Source: Chrysoporthe austroafricana (taxonomy: Eukaryota; Ascomycota; Sordariomycetes; Diaporthales; Cryphonectriaceae). Taken from it: a stretch of 64,000 bases of DNA. The DNA is taken from NCBI GenBank assembly GCA_001051155.2, contig JYIP02000004.1, positions 683,576-747,575 of the forward strand, read 5' to 3'. Below the pieces are notes generated by a model. That model saw only the letters and a list, made by a program, of their open reading frames with translations. It was not told where the DNA came from and did no database searches. A program made the position numbers and the translations under genes. Positions 21,201 to 31,759 of the stretch are shown here, in pieces (the stretch's first letter is position 1; every line of letters starts with the position of its first letter).

Positions 21201-22867
21201 GCAAGTTGGTCGGGGCATACATGGCAGTAGTAGTACACAGTACGAGCTCATGCTGTCTGCGAATGTACAACTTTCTGTCGCCGCGAGTTCGTGCACCTTG
21301 ATGGCGATGTACCTCGAGGCGAGCACGTCTTGACCGCCATCAATAGCGATCACCACCGGCTCGTCCTGGCTTGACTTTCGCGTGATGCGGGGAGCGTTGT
21401 GGGCATATCGAATCCTGCAACAGAACACACCAACGTGACCTCACGATGTGTCAAGAGTAGGGGCATTGTACGTAAGAAGCCGTCCCGAGCTTTCCCACTC
21501 GATGCCCATCCTGAGCCACTCGACGCTGGCCTCCCGGCAGCGGCTGACCCCATCCGCCTGCTTTGGTCTGGCCCGTGCTGGGTTTGGTGACGTCCGGACG
21601 GTTTCTGTTACCCCCATTTTACTTGATCGCATCCCGCTCCGCTGCTTTTCGTCTCAGACCCGGTAAATCACGCGATCCCACGGGTCCATTCCCACCAGAT
21701 CTGTCATTTCCCCGGATTTTCCTCTGCCGCGTCGACACCGAGATCTGCGGGGTGAGGCTGTCCGGCCAGAGACACCGCGAGGGCGTCCAGGTGACCGAGG
21801 GCAGCAGGGAACGCAGGGCGGACGGCCGTTGGGCCCTCGGCGGGTTCTAGAAGCCTGTGGGGCTTTTGTTTCCCGAGTTCCGAGAAATGGATGGCGACCT
21901 TCGGCCTGCGGCGACTGTCACAGGGCCCTAGGGAGGGAGGGAGAGGTCACCGACCGAGAGCAGGACCGACTTGGGCGTCTTCAGCTTCCGCGCACCTCTC
22001 GAGGCTCGTCACGACGCTCCGGGAGGGGAGGCTGCTCGTCAGAACGGCCACGGCTTCCGTCGCGGGCCTGGCAGCCAGCCATGGGCCCAGCAGACGGTTC
22101 CAACGTTTCGACCGGAGAGGTCTCGAAACGGGTACGGTGCAACTCCCCCAACCCCCACCCAGCTCGAGCCCTATTCTATTTTTACAGGAGCAGCGCAGCC
22201 TGGCCCTCAAGTTCGCCGCTAACGCACTGGGACGACCCGACCATCGACGCCGCCTCTGCCCTATACCCCTGATCGACGGGGGAACACGAGCATACACTGC
22301 CACGGCCTTATCAAGACCGCCGCCTTCAGAACAGGCCCAGCTCCCAAAATTAACATCGCAACGCTTATCAGGACGCCTTCCAGCTTCGTATCCTCGTAAG
22401 CTGCCTCACCGTATACTATACTATGTACTCGCACGCTCGGCGCCGGGTCTTGCTGTTCCTTCTGTAGGGTACTTTCATCTCCCGGATTACGAAGGACGCT
22501 GCGAGATCTTTCTCACCGGGCTGACCAGCCATCAGGACGTCGAATAAGAAGTTCGAGATTCCTTATCTACGGAATCCAAATGCATGCAGAGCCAGGGTTC
22601 TGAGGCCGTGGGCTGATCGCGTCAGCGTACAGGCTACAGCAAATACCAAGCCCTTGACTCGGGAACTGCCCAACGGTATGCGCCGTCCTTATCGCCGACA
22701 CGGGTGCCTGTCTCAGTCTCGAAACACAGCGTTGGTTGAGCTCAGCGTGACGGTTGTCTGATGTGGATCGCACGGAGGGATCTACCTGACAGCCACATAA
22801 CTTCATTCATTGCTTCACCTGCGGGTGAAGAAGCCCCTGCGTGCTTTTGTGGCTCCTCGAGATAGCA
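18275..22867. other. 4.6-kb region without a convincing gene
   Basis: It contains the GDH promoter (TATA-like tatataaag near 18400, usable on either strand) and, far downstream, the 3' flank of the alpha/beta hydrolase. Open frames such as 21891-22547 (+) are Arg/Pro/Ser-biased, GC-driven and without domain-like patterns. A long leader, non-coding transcripts or unrecognised multi-exon genes cannot be excluded. Confidence 0.4.
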
Positions 22868-23882
22868 TCACTGCCATCCCGCGGCGGCCAAGACCTCGTC
22901 GAGCATCGCGTCCAGGTGATTAGTCAGGATTGAAACGTGACCCTCTCCATGCAGCAAGTGAGGCTGCACCTTGTCCTTGGGCAGATGCTCAACCAGCCAC
23001 TTCCCGTGCGCGAAAGGCACCATCATATCCTCGTCGCCCTGGTACAGCACAACAGGGACCTTGATCTCGCTGAAGTCGAAGCCCCAAGGCGCCACAAACG
23101 CCAGGTCGTCGTCCACCCACCCGGCCACGCTGTGCTTCAGCGACTCGCGGAATGTATTCACGATCTCCTCGCCTACGTTCGTATTCTCCAGGATCGTCTT
23201 CCGATCCACCTCTGGCAGCAGGGTCGAGAGATGCTCGACCATGCCCGCGGGGTCGGCAGAGAGAATTCCGGCCCGCTGCGCGTCGCAGAACTTTGTGACA
23301 ACCTCTTCGCCCTCGACGGTGGCCTTGTACTCCTCGATGTCTTGACCCGGGTTGGTTAAACCGACTTCGTCGAGACAACGATGGGGTCGAACTCACTGTC
23401 TTCACCAAATCCAGCGGAGAAGTCGAGCCCTTCCGCGTCGTATGGCGCCAAGCCACAGGTACACAGCACAGCGAGACAACCCCGTAGCCGGGCTGCGCTG
23501 GCCAGAGCGTGGGGTCCTGTGTACATTGCAGGCTCGTCAGCATCGGCTCTACCTCACCCGAGGGCTGCCGTCTTGGCCTACCGCCACCGCTATGTCCGGC
23601 GACGACGCAATCCTTGTGGCCCAGATGCTCGAGTAGCGCCTGGATGTCGGCCACGAAATCGACAATCCTCCTGCCGCGGTTCCGGGTCGAGCCACCATAC
23701 CCAGCGCGCGAGAGGCTGATCAGCTTGATGTTCTTCTTCTCGCAGGCGGACTGCAGATCCTGGCCTACGATATAAGACCCGGGCGTGCCGTGGATGGAGA
23801 CGAGGGGAAAGCCTCCCTCTGGGCCGGAGACGAAGTAGTCGACTTTGCGTCCATCTGGGAGGGTGAGTACTTGAGCCATCAT
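22868..23882 (-). CDS. Alpha/beta hydrolase family protein
   Basis: Exons 23582-23882, 23397-23516 and 22868-23340 give 297 residues. The fold is a standard alpha/beta hydrolase: oxyanion strand [12 protein letters not shown], helix and strand [15 protein letters not shown], nucleophile elbow VVAGHSGGG (Ser), then [10 protein letters not shown] and [10 protein letters not shown]. The catalytic acid follows in [20 protein letters not shown] and the His in [11 protein letters not shown]. The second intron (23341-23396, 56 bases, GTGAGT donor) gives the smooth joint [18 protein letters not shown]; reading straight through produces stops. A shorter intron ending at a nearer AG would also keep the frame. 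The substrate cannot be told. Start at 23882, with a second Met immediately after. Confidence 0.8.
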
Positions 23883-24182
23883 AACGCGATCCAAAACGAA
23901 CGAGTCTGAACAAGATACGCTTGATTGCAGTAGTATGGATCAAGATCTAAGTTACACACGGTAGTGATGCGTCGTGCGGGGCAATAAAGCGCGTAAGCAC
24001 AGGGTCAACTCGGCCTAGGTAGGGTTCAGGGCTCACCGCAGAGAGAGCACTTGAACACGGCCGCTAAGAGTCAACCCTAGACGTAAAGCCAGAACGGATG
24101 GTCGGATTGCTAAAGACAAATGCTAAGTCATACGTTATACTATCAAAACGATAAAATACGAGATGAGAAGAGAAGACAAAGT

Positions 24183-25260
24183 TCACAACGAGAACTGTCT
24201 AATCGAAGAAGCCATCCTTGGCGTGCTCGAGATACCATGCACCAACCGCATATGCCTCTTCAGATTGTCCCCCCGACATTCCATACCACACCCCTCTACC
24301 GAGCACCTCTGTTTCTCAGAGCGCGTCCCCTCTAGTTCAGCGTAGGCCTTGTGAGCTGTCCACAGGTGCCGTTGGATGCCCTTTCTCTCGGCTGACCTCT
24401 GAGAGCAGTGTGGCACTGGACAACGGAAAGGGAGGGTGTGAGTGTTCTCGTGCCTCCTGAAGTAACTATTGAGTCAGCCACCGAACTTCAAATAATACGT
24501 CGAGGACTCACTTCAGCTTATGCAATTTGGTGAATGACTGAGAGCACGGGGGGAAACGGCATGCGAAGTTTGCCGGCGGCGGGGCTGTTGTGTTTGGTGA
24601 CAGTCTGCGCCGTGCCTTCTGGGCCTGGGACCGTTTGGTGGCAGCTCTGGGTTTCGTAGCCTTTTGGGACCCAGCAACTGTCCCAGAACTCTTGTGCGAG
24701 TCCGGCGTCAGCTGTCCTAACGAGATGCTTGACGGACTGTTCGCGTGGGAAGCGTGCGAACTGGATCTTTCGACGGCTAGGCTTGGAGGGCTGACCACTG
24801 TCTCAGCATCTTGATAGCTCAGGTCCAGATCCATGGCAGTAAGCCCCAAGGACCAAACAGGATCCGTCACGCCCTGAGACGGCAATGGTATCTCGGCTGT
24901 CGAATTCAAGGCACTGCTGAAGAAATACCATGTTTCGGTCGGCGCCTGACATAGTAGGTCGATGCTTCCTTCGAGGGGGCTCAGAAGCCCAGTGCCAAGG
25001 TTGAAGTTGCCATAGTGTGCGATATCTCCGGAACTTGGTAGTCGATCGTGAATTCGCCATCCGTCACATCCTGATTGCTGAGTATCTGGGGAATGATTCA
25101 CGCCCAGAGAAGACGCCTCTTGGCTGAAAATTGTCTCGAAGTCCACAGCGTCGAATCCGCCATACCCTTCTGACTTCCTTCCTCCATACTGATAATTTTT
25201 GCTAGGCGGCTCATCAAATGGCCATTTTGGCCCCAAGCGGTGGTTGTTGGATTCATCCAT
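24183..25260 (-). CDS. C2H2 zinc-finger protein
   Basis: Exons 24512-25260 and 24183-24456 give 340 residues. The first about 220 residues are Ser/Thr/Pro-rich and probably disordered, with a basic patch KATKPRAATKRSQAQKARRR that may be a nuclear signal. The C-terminal third holds three C2H2 fingers: CRFPPCSQSFTKLHKLKRHE (completed across the splice), CPVPHCSQRSAERKGIQRHL and CSVEGCGMECRGDNLKRHMR. The acceptor at 24457 was chosen because it restores C-x12-H-x3-H in finger one. It is likely a DNA-binding regulator of unknown targets. The leader is probably long (over 600 bases of A/G-rich sequence upstream). Confidence 0.8.
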
Positions 25261-27154
25261 GCTGATCGTGATATAGTTGATTTTTATGCGGAGCCTCTGA
25301 GGCGCTCATTGATAGTGGTTCTTGATCGAGTGATCCTCTTGGTGTGAGCCGTACAGGTCTGCCGTGATACAGGCAGTTTTGTGACGTACGGGTCACTTGT
25401 CGCAGACCCGCTACGCCCACACCCCAACCAAACAATATCAAGGTCGCTAACATTATCAGAAGGTCTCCACGGTTGTAAAGGGAAAGTTCAAGACATAAAA
25501 AAAAGGGTCCAGGATCGAAGGTTCGGGATAAGAAGTCCAAATTGTAAGGTCCAAGATCAATGGTCCAAGGGAGGTGATCCATGACAGAAGATCTAGGAAG
25601 AAAGATAGACGAGAAGTGGCGTCATGAGCCTCGCGCACGTTGTGACTACCATGGTGGAGGATGGTGACTGGGCATTTCAGGGAAAGGAAGGGGGACGCGA
25701 AACAAGAGATGAATTGGGATGAATCAGTCTGTTGTGTTTTCAAGAAAAGGAGGTGGCTGCTAGTTGGTTCCTGCGTCCAATCCGAAGAGGGAATCGGGTA
25801 AGTGCGTGATAAAGAGAAAACAAGAAGACGTAAAAGGAAGGAAAGGTAAAGAGCGACGATTGAGGTATCTTGCGACGGGTCACAAGGAGAACAAGGGATT
25901 GTTGCAATCCTGAGAAACAAGATTGTCAGTCTTTAGCTGCACGGCTGCTGTGGGATGCCTCTTGGCCGTAATTCGATCTGACCTTCATCTCTTCAGCGCT
26001 GCATTGCATTGTTGACATGACCGCAATCAGGGCACAGACTATGAGCTATAGCAGCTGTTGTCGTGACAGGCATGGGGCCGGAACCTCCGTTCCCATGTCC
26101 GCATCTGCAGCAGTACCACATGTTGTTGTTTTTGGTATAGAGACGAGACATTGTTCAAGTGTGTTGGCATGTGCTGGCGGGGTTGACTGACGGAATGCGT
26201 TGTGTTTGAAGACTTGCAGGTATGATACTGGTCTAGAGGATGCGAGAAGTGGTTTGGAAAGAGACGGAGTTTCAAGGCACTTACGCAGAGGCGGAGGGAA
26301 ATAAGCGGACATTTAAGCTTCGCAGGCCTTGGGGGCCATGAGGACAACACTTGAGTGCTTGGGTGTCACAGCCAAGCTGAGCAGCTTGGATTGGTCCAGC
26401 GAGACAGCCACTGCCGTCCTCAGTGGTTGGGCGCTCATGCAAGGTCGTCCTCACGCATGTGGCAAAATCAGGCTTTCAATTGACCCAGGAGGAAGAGATG
26501 GGATAACACAGAGTCAGCCTCACAAACCCACAATGCGGTAGCTCAACATTATGAGATCTCGCACACCAACTAGGCCTTCCCCGTATATCTACCGCCAGGC
26601 CATCCATGAACGGAACTTCGACAGAGAGACTATCGTTCAACAGCCTGAGTCTGATGGCGCCGCTGGAATTGTATCCAAGCTGTCCTTAGAAGTCTTGTCT
26701 AAGCCAGCGAGGAGATAGGAAATGCGGTATTCCCGGCAAGCTCTGCTTATTTCAGAGATCCGTCTCGGGGTTTTTCACAATGAACTATTTAAAGGGAGCC
26801 GGTGATCAGGTAACAAGCCTGAAGACAACAACCGTGTGCAGCGGGCTGCCGGAGCCGCATGGATTTTACTAACATCCAACCGAGCCCCTCCAGGTCGAGT
26901 CAGGACTGGGAATTTTCAGCTTCTTGGGTTTCGACATACATCACTACGATTCCCCCGGGCACACAAACAGCGCTATGCAGCGCTAAGATGGCTAAGCACG
27001 CTAAGCACTCGTTTCCGCCCCGCCGCCGCGCTGCCGGCCCCAAGCCCCGGCCACCCGGCGCATCAACGATCGTCAGATCCACCGCCGCCCCACCTCCAGC
27101 ACAATCTAGGAATATCAATTTTTTCATCTCAACCTCGCCTCAACAAGCACATCT
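25261..27154. other. Gene-free region between the zinc-finger gene and tRNA-Leu
   Basis: 1.9 kb. The first part is the likely leader and promoter of the zinc-finger gene. Minus-strand frames at 25456-25920 and 26039-26350 are low-complexity or lack recognisable features. No gene is supported. Confidence 0.4.
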
Positions 27155-27252
27155 GGTGAGATGGCCGAGTCGGTTATGGCGTCAGGTTAAGGTTATCTTA
27201 ACAATGTTTCCTGATGGAGCAATCCTCCTGGGTTCAAGTCCCAGTCTCATCA
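27155..27252 (+). tRNA. tRNA-Leu (anticodon AAG), with intron
   Basis: Folded by hand. The acceptor stem GGTGAGA pairs with TCTCATC (one G-U). The D-arm contains GGCCGAGTCGGTTATGGC. The anticodon stem TCAGG/CCTGA is perfect, enclosing 23 nt, that is a seven-base loop plus a 16-base intron after position 37. The loop reads TTAAGG..T, so the anticodon is AAG, and the intron contains CTTAA, complementary to the anticodon region as is usual. A long variable arm (GGAG..CTCC type) marks a Leu tRNA, and the T-arm is CTGGG-TTCAAGT-CCCAG. The discriminator base is A, followed by a CTTTTT Pol III stop. Decayed copies follow downstream. Confidence 0.9.
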
Positions 27253-27257
27253 TCCTT

Positions 27258-27264
27258 TTTGCCA
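27258..27264 (+). terminator. Pol III terminator of tRNA-Leu
   Basis: A run of five T residues lies a few bases after the 3' end of the tRNA, as expected for RNA polymerase III termination. Confidence 0.6.
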
Positions 27265-27340
27265 TACTTGACGACACTTTCAAAGCTTTTACCTGTTCGC
27301 ATGTTCACGTGCCTGGTACACTATGCTTTCATTTTCTATA

Positions 27341-27412
27341 GCGTCAGGTTAGGGTTATCTTAGGATCAATTTCCTGATAGAGCAATCCCCCTAGGCCCAA
27401 GTCCCCAGTCTT
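27341..27412 (+). repeat. Decayed tRNA-Leu 3'-part copy (1)
   Basis: GCGTCAGGTTAGGGTTATCTTA, then TTTCCTGATAGAGCAATC and CAAGTCCCCAGTCTTG, follow the tRNA from the anticodon stem to the 3' end with scattered substitutions. The 5' half (acceptor and D-arm) is missing, so it is not a functional tRNA. Flanking sequence after it also resembles the flank of the true gene. Confidence 0.75.
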
Positions 27413-27511
27413 GTTATTTCTTTTGTCGTTCATGACGACCCTCGACTCTTGCAAGCTTTTCACCTTGTCACCATATTCACATACTTTGATATGGTTTGCA
27501 TTGTCTTTATC

Positions 27512-27573
27512 ACGTTAAGCTTATTTGAACAATATTTCCTGATAGGCATCGTTCGGGTCCCAATTTCATCAAT
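27512..27573 (+). repeat. Decayed tRNA-Leu 3'-part copy (2)
   Basis: GTTAAGCTTATTTGAACAAT then ATTTCCTGATAG and CGGGTCCCAATTTCATCA still resemble the tRNA intron, anticodon stem and T-arm, but more weakly than copy 1. It is the third member of a decaying tandem series with a period of about 160-170 bases. Confidence 0.55.
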
Positions 27574-27951
27574 TTGTTTTTGTACATTTTCTGTCTTCCG
27601 TTCTTCCTTCCCCTCCTTCCATACTTTACCTTCTCTTTCTTTTCATAGTATAGTCAAAAAAACAGGCAATGTAGGAAATGAATGGGTGCTGCCCTAGCTG
27701 TTAGTAGCTCTGATAGCTAGTGAATTTATACCCAAGTAGTCTGCTCCGGTGCTCGCTAGTGCGCTTCGATGAGGCCTATATTTAGGCATGATAGGCACTA
27801 AGAATCTACTATCCGGCCTTAATGAATATAAATAAGTGCCCGAGCCACCGCCCGTCAATTCTTTACCTCCACTACCTAGATACTATTCTTTCTCTTCTGC
27901 AATGTCTCAACTACTGTTAAGTATAGCAGGCGGTACAGACGCACATGGGCA

Positions 27952-27964
27952 AGGGGGGGGGGGG
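27952..27964. repeat. Poly-G run
   Basis: Twelve or so consecutive G residues in AT-rich, gene-free DNA. Confidence 0.8.
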
Positions 27965-28026
27965 ATTGTGTATATTGACTGTTCTTTAACAAATCCTGAC
28001 CTATGATGATACCTTCTAACTGAAGG

Positions 28027-28155
28027 CTGAGGTCACGAAAGAATACGCACCAATGCTATTTATAGGGGCCCGCTATTGTTCAAGTGGAGTGGCAGGCCTT
28101 AGTAACATCGGTACATCCATCTCAAAATGCTCTGCCATTCATTTTACCTCGTGGG
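28027..28155. repeat. Dispersed direct repeat, copy 1
   Basis: About 129 bases closely match 31198-31325 in the same orientation (starting ctgaggtcacgaaagaatac). The differences are almost all transitions. No intact reading frame in this copy. Confidence 0.85.
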
Positions 28156-28339
28156 CTATGGCAAATTCACGGCTTGTGCATTCCCTCCCTTAACTATAGG
28201 AGGGGCTAAAGCTAAAGATCCATCTACTTATAAGCCCAAATGGGAGGGGGTGTCCCCGGCACTAAGCCCCTGCACTGCCCACCACGATATTATAACCTTC
28301 TCCTGGTCAATATGATATGACAGCATGTGCGGTAGTGCA

Positions 28340-28386
28340 TTATTACTGTCGGATCTACCTAGATACTTGGGCACTGGCCCAGGCTG
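28340..28386 (+). repeat. Inverted dispersed repeat, left copy
   Basis: Matches the reverse complement of 35018-35065 with about three differences in 48 bases. Both copies encode a YYCRIYL.TWALAQ.VQ peptide in an open frame (28317-28589 on +). Confidence 0.8.
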
Positions 28387-28599
28387 TGCAGCCTAGTGAG
28401 AGCTATGACTGGGAAGGCATCGGAATGGGAGCTGGAGAAACTTGCACCACGGTTTGTGGGAACACAATCTGGCGTTGCGTCCAGGAGGCAGGTATCAGCT
28501 TCCCGTGGAGATTTCGACACGGAAGGCGAGATGGCTTATTATCGCAGAGTGGTGTCGTGCTTTGGCCAACGCACGCGGGTGACAAATGATATCCTTAGG

Positions 28600-29313
28600 T
28601 ACCTAGGTAGGCGGAGAAATGGATGGTTGTGCCTTTCTAACTTCGGATTATCACGATAAAGGTTGAGCGCAAGACCCTGAGCTGTCGGTAATGAGTCTTA
28701 ACACCAGTAATGAGATGCTCTCTGGCTCAATGGTATCTGTGTCTCGTGCGATAAGGTCGCCAAACACCGAATGAGAAGAAGATTCGTCTACGGGCACTGA
28801 TGGATCAAGACATAGAGCTTATCAATCTCCATTTGAATATTCCCGTTGCCCGCGATTATCTGAATGCTTGTAGTAGGATCGAGAGAAATCTCTATTCCTA
28901 GTGACAATAGCCTTTAAATTGCCGTGCCCAAAAGTCGTCCACCATAGCCTACACTTCCTCCTAAGTGACGCAGAGCTCATTCCCATCCACCGCCGGCTCG
29001 TCAAAGCAGTCCTACTCAGAATCTCAAGCAAGCAGGGTCGCATAGCTAACCCCTGCTAGACGTACGCTGACCTCCAGTAGAGGTCCCGATATCTCGAATA
29101 ACCACCGTAGATCGGCACTATCCCCAGGCTCATCGCACTAAGCCCTGGACCGCCTGTTCCACTGGAATACTTCTGCAACGTTATCTACCACGAGGTAGAT
29201 CCTTTCAAGACGGATATAGCCCGGTTAGTCGTATTCTGTATGCAAGTCTATAGTATGCGCTGCTTCGGTGTGGGCTTTACGTTGATTTCAATTTGGATTC
29301 AGAGGCTGTTCAA
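28600..29313. other. Gene-free stretch with possible decayed element
   Basis: No intact frame was found. On the plus strand around 28960-29200 there are short coding-like fragments interrupted by stops, which could be a degraded mobile element; I could not assign a family. Confidence 0.3.
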
Positions 29314-30798
29314 TCAATCAATCGTCCAATAACTAACTTCTCGGTGCCTGCCTATACCCTTCTCTAAGCCGGCGGTCTTAGCGCTGGAGATGGGTGGCAG
29401 GGTGTAGCTGTCCTGCGGACAACCTTCTTCATGGTGTTCATGAATGTCCAAAGATGCATTGTCCGTTGTCAACGACGGCACCGTATCATTAGTCTGGTCC
29501 CGCCGTGATGACAACATGTGGTCCATGCCCTGTTCGAGTGTACGGCCTCGTTCAGATTCCGGAGGATCCTGCTTCCAGTCGACGTTTTCCGCTGAATCTT
29601 GGTTCAGGTTCGTGTTTTCCCCCGCTTCGCAGTCACTGACCCATTCCCAATCCCAATCATTAACCTTCCGGCGGATATTCCTATCAACATGGGTACTTCC
29701 CTCATCGTCATCATCATCGCCCGGCGTCGCTTGCGAATGTGATCGTTTCCGGCTCCCACTCTCGCTAGCGCTTCGTGTTGTACCGCCTCCGCCATATTGC
29801 ATCTTCAATACATCCCCGGTCATAGGTTCCGTAAGCGAATTCCATCCGTCGTCCGATGCCTTGACCCGCGTAATAAGTCGAGAGACGCCACGAGTGATGA
29901 ACGGCTTAAGCAGTGCGAAGATAGCCTGTGCGAACTTGGCGAACAAGTACTCGTCCGCAGCATCCTGCAGCGCCGCTTGCGGTACTGTAGTATTGTGCCA
30001 CTGCGCAGCAAACTCGCATACTGCATGTTCGCTAGGGAGATCGAGAACATGTACCACGACCTCAGATCGTTTGGGCACAAGAGCGAACATGTAACGATCC
30101 CAGGCGGTATGTAGATCCTGTCTCATGAAGACTCGATTCGAACTGTGATGAATGCCTGCTCTTAAGTTGCCGAACCGTTCCATGCCGTTGCTGTTAAACC
30201 AGGGCTCGGAAGCTTTGGGTATTAAATGTGCGGAATTGATCAGGTAGGATACGTTGGAAATAACGCAACGGCTGGTCTTCGAAAGTGCGTCGTTGTTTGG
30301 ATGAGGAGGAGGCATCTCGGGATCATTTGGAGCTCGAGGCGTTGGTTGCGCTTGGGCTTGGATTCCCGGAGAACGCCATTGTAATGCTCGGAACCCTTGG
30401 AGAGGGAATCGCCAGTCTTCAAATCTCGGAACCACAGGATAGTTGGCACTGAGATCATCTGGGTCGGCTATAAACCAGTAGTTGTCATCTGTGAGGACCT
30501 CTTCCAGTCCTATAGTAACTCGATTGCAGCCCTCACGGTCTGTTGCCAAGAAGCCACGGAATGCATTGTTGGCCACGATCTGGCATGCGAGCAAAGCGGT
30601 ACGATGGTGAACCCCGGCCAAGGACGTCGTTGATGATGATGTTGAGTTAGCCGCATCGAGCCCTGGTAGTGTGAAGAGCACGTCGGAGGGCGATTGGTAA
30701 TGTGGGTGGCAAAACTGGATCATCTGGGGTTTGGGAATTGATGGTGGAGGTGCTGCAGGACCTTTGATACATACGGTACGATCCTCAACAGTAGCCAT
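29314..30798 (-). CDS. HNH-nuclease-domain protein (fungal HNH_2-like)
   Basis: Single exon of 494 residues. An N-terminal region with DREGCNRVTIGLEEV precedes the HNH core at residues about 175-245: CVISNVSYLINSAHLIPKAS, then WFNSNGMERF, then NRVFMRQDLHTAWDRYMF and ALVPK. This is the pattern of the widespread fungal HNH_2 family (Cys, His in AHLIPKA, Asn in the bba-metal finger). A C-terminal acidic and Ser-rich tail follows (GDDDDDEGS). Whether it cuts DNA is unknown; the family is abundant and mostly uncharacterised in fungi. The start is the ATG at 30798; a longer open frame upstream has only non-ATG starts. It sits inside the segment bounded by tRNA-Leu repeats. Confidence 0.8.
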   Translation of the reverse strand: MATVEDRTVCIKGPAAPPPSIPKPQMIQFCHPHYQSPSDVLFTLPGLDAANSTSSSTTSLAGVHHRTALLACQIVANNAFRGFLATDREGCNRVTIGLEEVLTDDNYWFIADPDDLSANYPVVPRFEDWRFPLQGFRALQWRSPGIQAQAQPTPRAPNDPEMPPPHPNNDALSKTSRCVISNVSYLINSAHLIPKASEPWFNSNGMERFGNLRAGIHHSSNRVFMRQDLHTAWDRYMFALVPKRSEVVVHVLDLPSEHAVCEFAAQWHNTTVPQAALQDAADEYLFAKFAQAIFALLKPFITRGVSRLITRVKASDDGWNSLTEPMTGDVLKMQYGGGGTTRSASESGSRKRSHSQATPGDDDDDEGSTHVDRNIRRKVNDWDWEWVSDCEAGENTNLNQDSAENVDWKQDPPESERGRTLEQGMDHMLSSRRDQTNDTVPSLTTDNASLDIHEHHEEGCPQDSYTLPPISSAKTAGLEKGIGRHREVSYWTID

Positions 30799-31759
30799 GA
30801 TAAGAAAGCAGTAATGGCGCTCCGTGACGAAATGGATGGATGATGTGATGGTGTTGAGAATAATGGTAGCGGTTGAGCCCAAGGACTGATCTCATGCAAC
30901 GCGGCAGGCAATTTGAGATGAGGCAGCAAAGCACATCGATGATTGGCTAGGCTGCACACCATGACGCTCGGGCCTTCAACCCAACCATCGGCAATAATGG
31001 AGCTGGTGGGAGCTGAGTCCCGATGTTGTCAAGATGAGGCTCAAAACGTGGATTCAGAGTTAAGCGTACTTCACCACCACCTAGGTACCTGGGTAGCCAA
31101 GGCTGCCCAGGGCAACAAGCCTACCTGGGGCACATTCCCGTTCGGTGAGTACTACTCCACGAATATAGATATGCTCACGACCGAGATCGCTGCTACTGAG
31201 GTCACGAAAGAATACGCACCAATGTTACTTATAAAGGCCTACCATTGTTCAAGTGGAGTGGCAGGCCTTAGCAACATCGGTATATCCATCTTAAACTGCT
31301 CTGCCATTCATCTTGTCTTGTGGATCGAGGGATACGGGTGCTTACAACAAGACGTTGGGAATATTGAAAGGAATAGGGACGCGAAATTTTGGGAAGAGCG
31401 TGTTAGGCTTATTGTCATTTCATCTCTTCGAAGCACTGTGGAACTCATTTCGTATCCCAAACATACACCTCCACGCTTCCACGCCTCCACGCCTGGACCT
31501 CCATACTGCCTGGACTTGAACCTCCTTGATAATTGGGCTTGGTGAAAGCTCCTGTGGGGGGTTTTGTTGACGACACCGCGTGCAAGACCTCATGATGTGT
31601 GTGTTGACGGGGGCCCGGACCTAAGGTATAAAGGTGGCCTCCAGCTGGCAGAGTCGGTCTAGACAGAACTGGGAAGTTGAAATGGTTCCAAGTTGCTGGC
31701 CAAAGGATGGGATTGAACTATTTCATTTTCCGCCCCTGTCTGCACTGAAAACTTGTCTC
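30799..31759. other. Intergenic region between HNH and DUF7924 genes
   Basis: Contains the HNH promoter and one copy of the 129-bp dispersed repeat. A plus-strand frame (30943-31545, 200 codons) covers the repeat; its N-terminal half overlaps the promoter and it shows no known domain, so it is not called a gene. Confidence 0.4.
31198..31325. repeat. Dispersed direct repeat, copy 2
   Basis: Second copy of the 28027-28155 sequence, same orientation. In this copy the frame TEIAATEVTKEYAPMLLIKA is open through the repeat. Confidence 0.85.

Noticed and set aside
21829..22547. Overlapping plus-strand frames of 147-218 codons
   Set aside because: Composition is driven by GC bias (Arg, Pro, Ser, Ala) and no pattern of a folded or known protein is visible.
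23341..23396. Apparent frameshift in the alpha/beta hydrolase
   Set aside because: A 56-base intron with a GTGAGT donor and TTTAAC-like branch restores the frame and the family sequence, so the gene is intact.
26859..27341. Plus-strand frames of 107-160 codons across the tRNA-Leu gene
   Set aside because: They read straight through a well-folded tRNA and its terminator and show no domain; the tRNA explains the sequence.
30943..31545. 200-codon plus-strand frame over the direct repeat
   Set aside because: The other repeat copy does not keep this frame open and no domain is present; the repeat itself is annotated instead.
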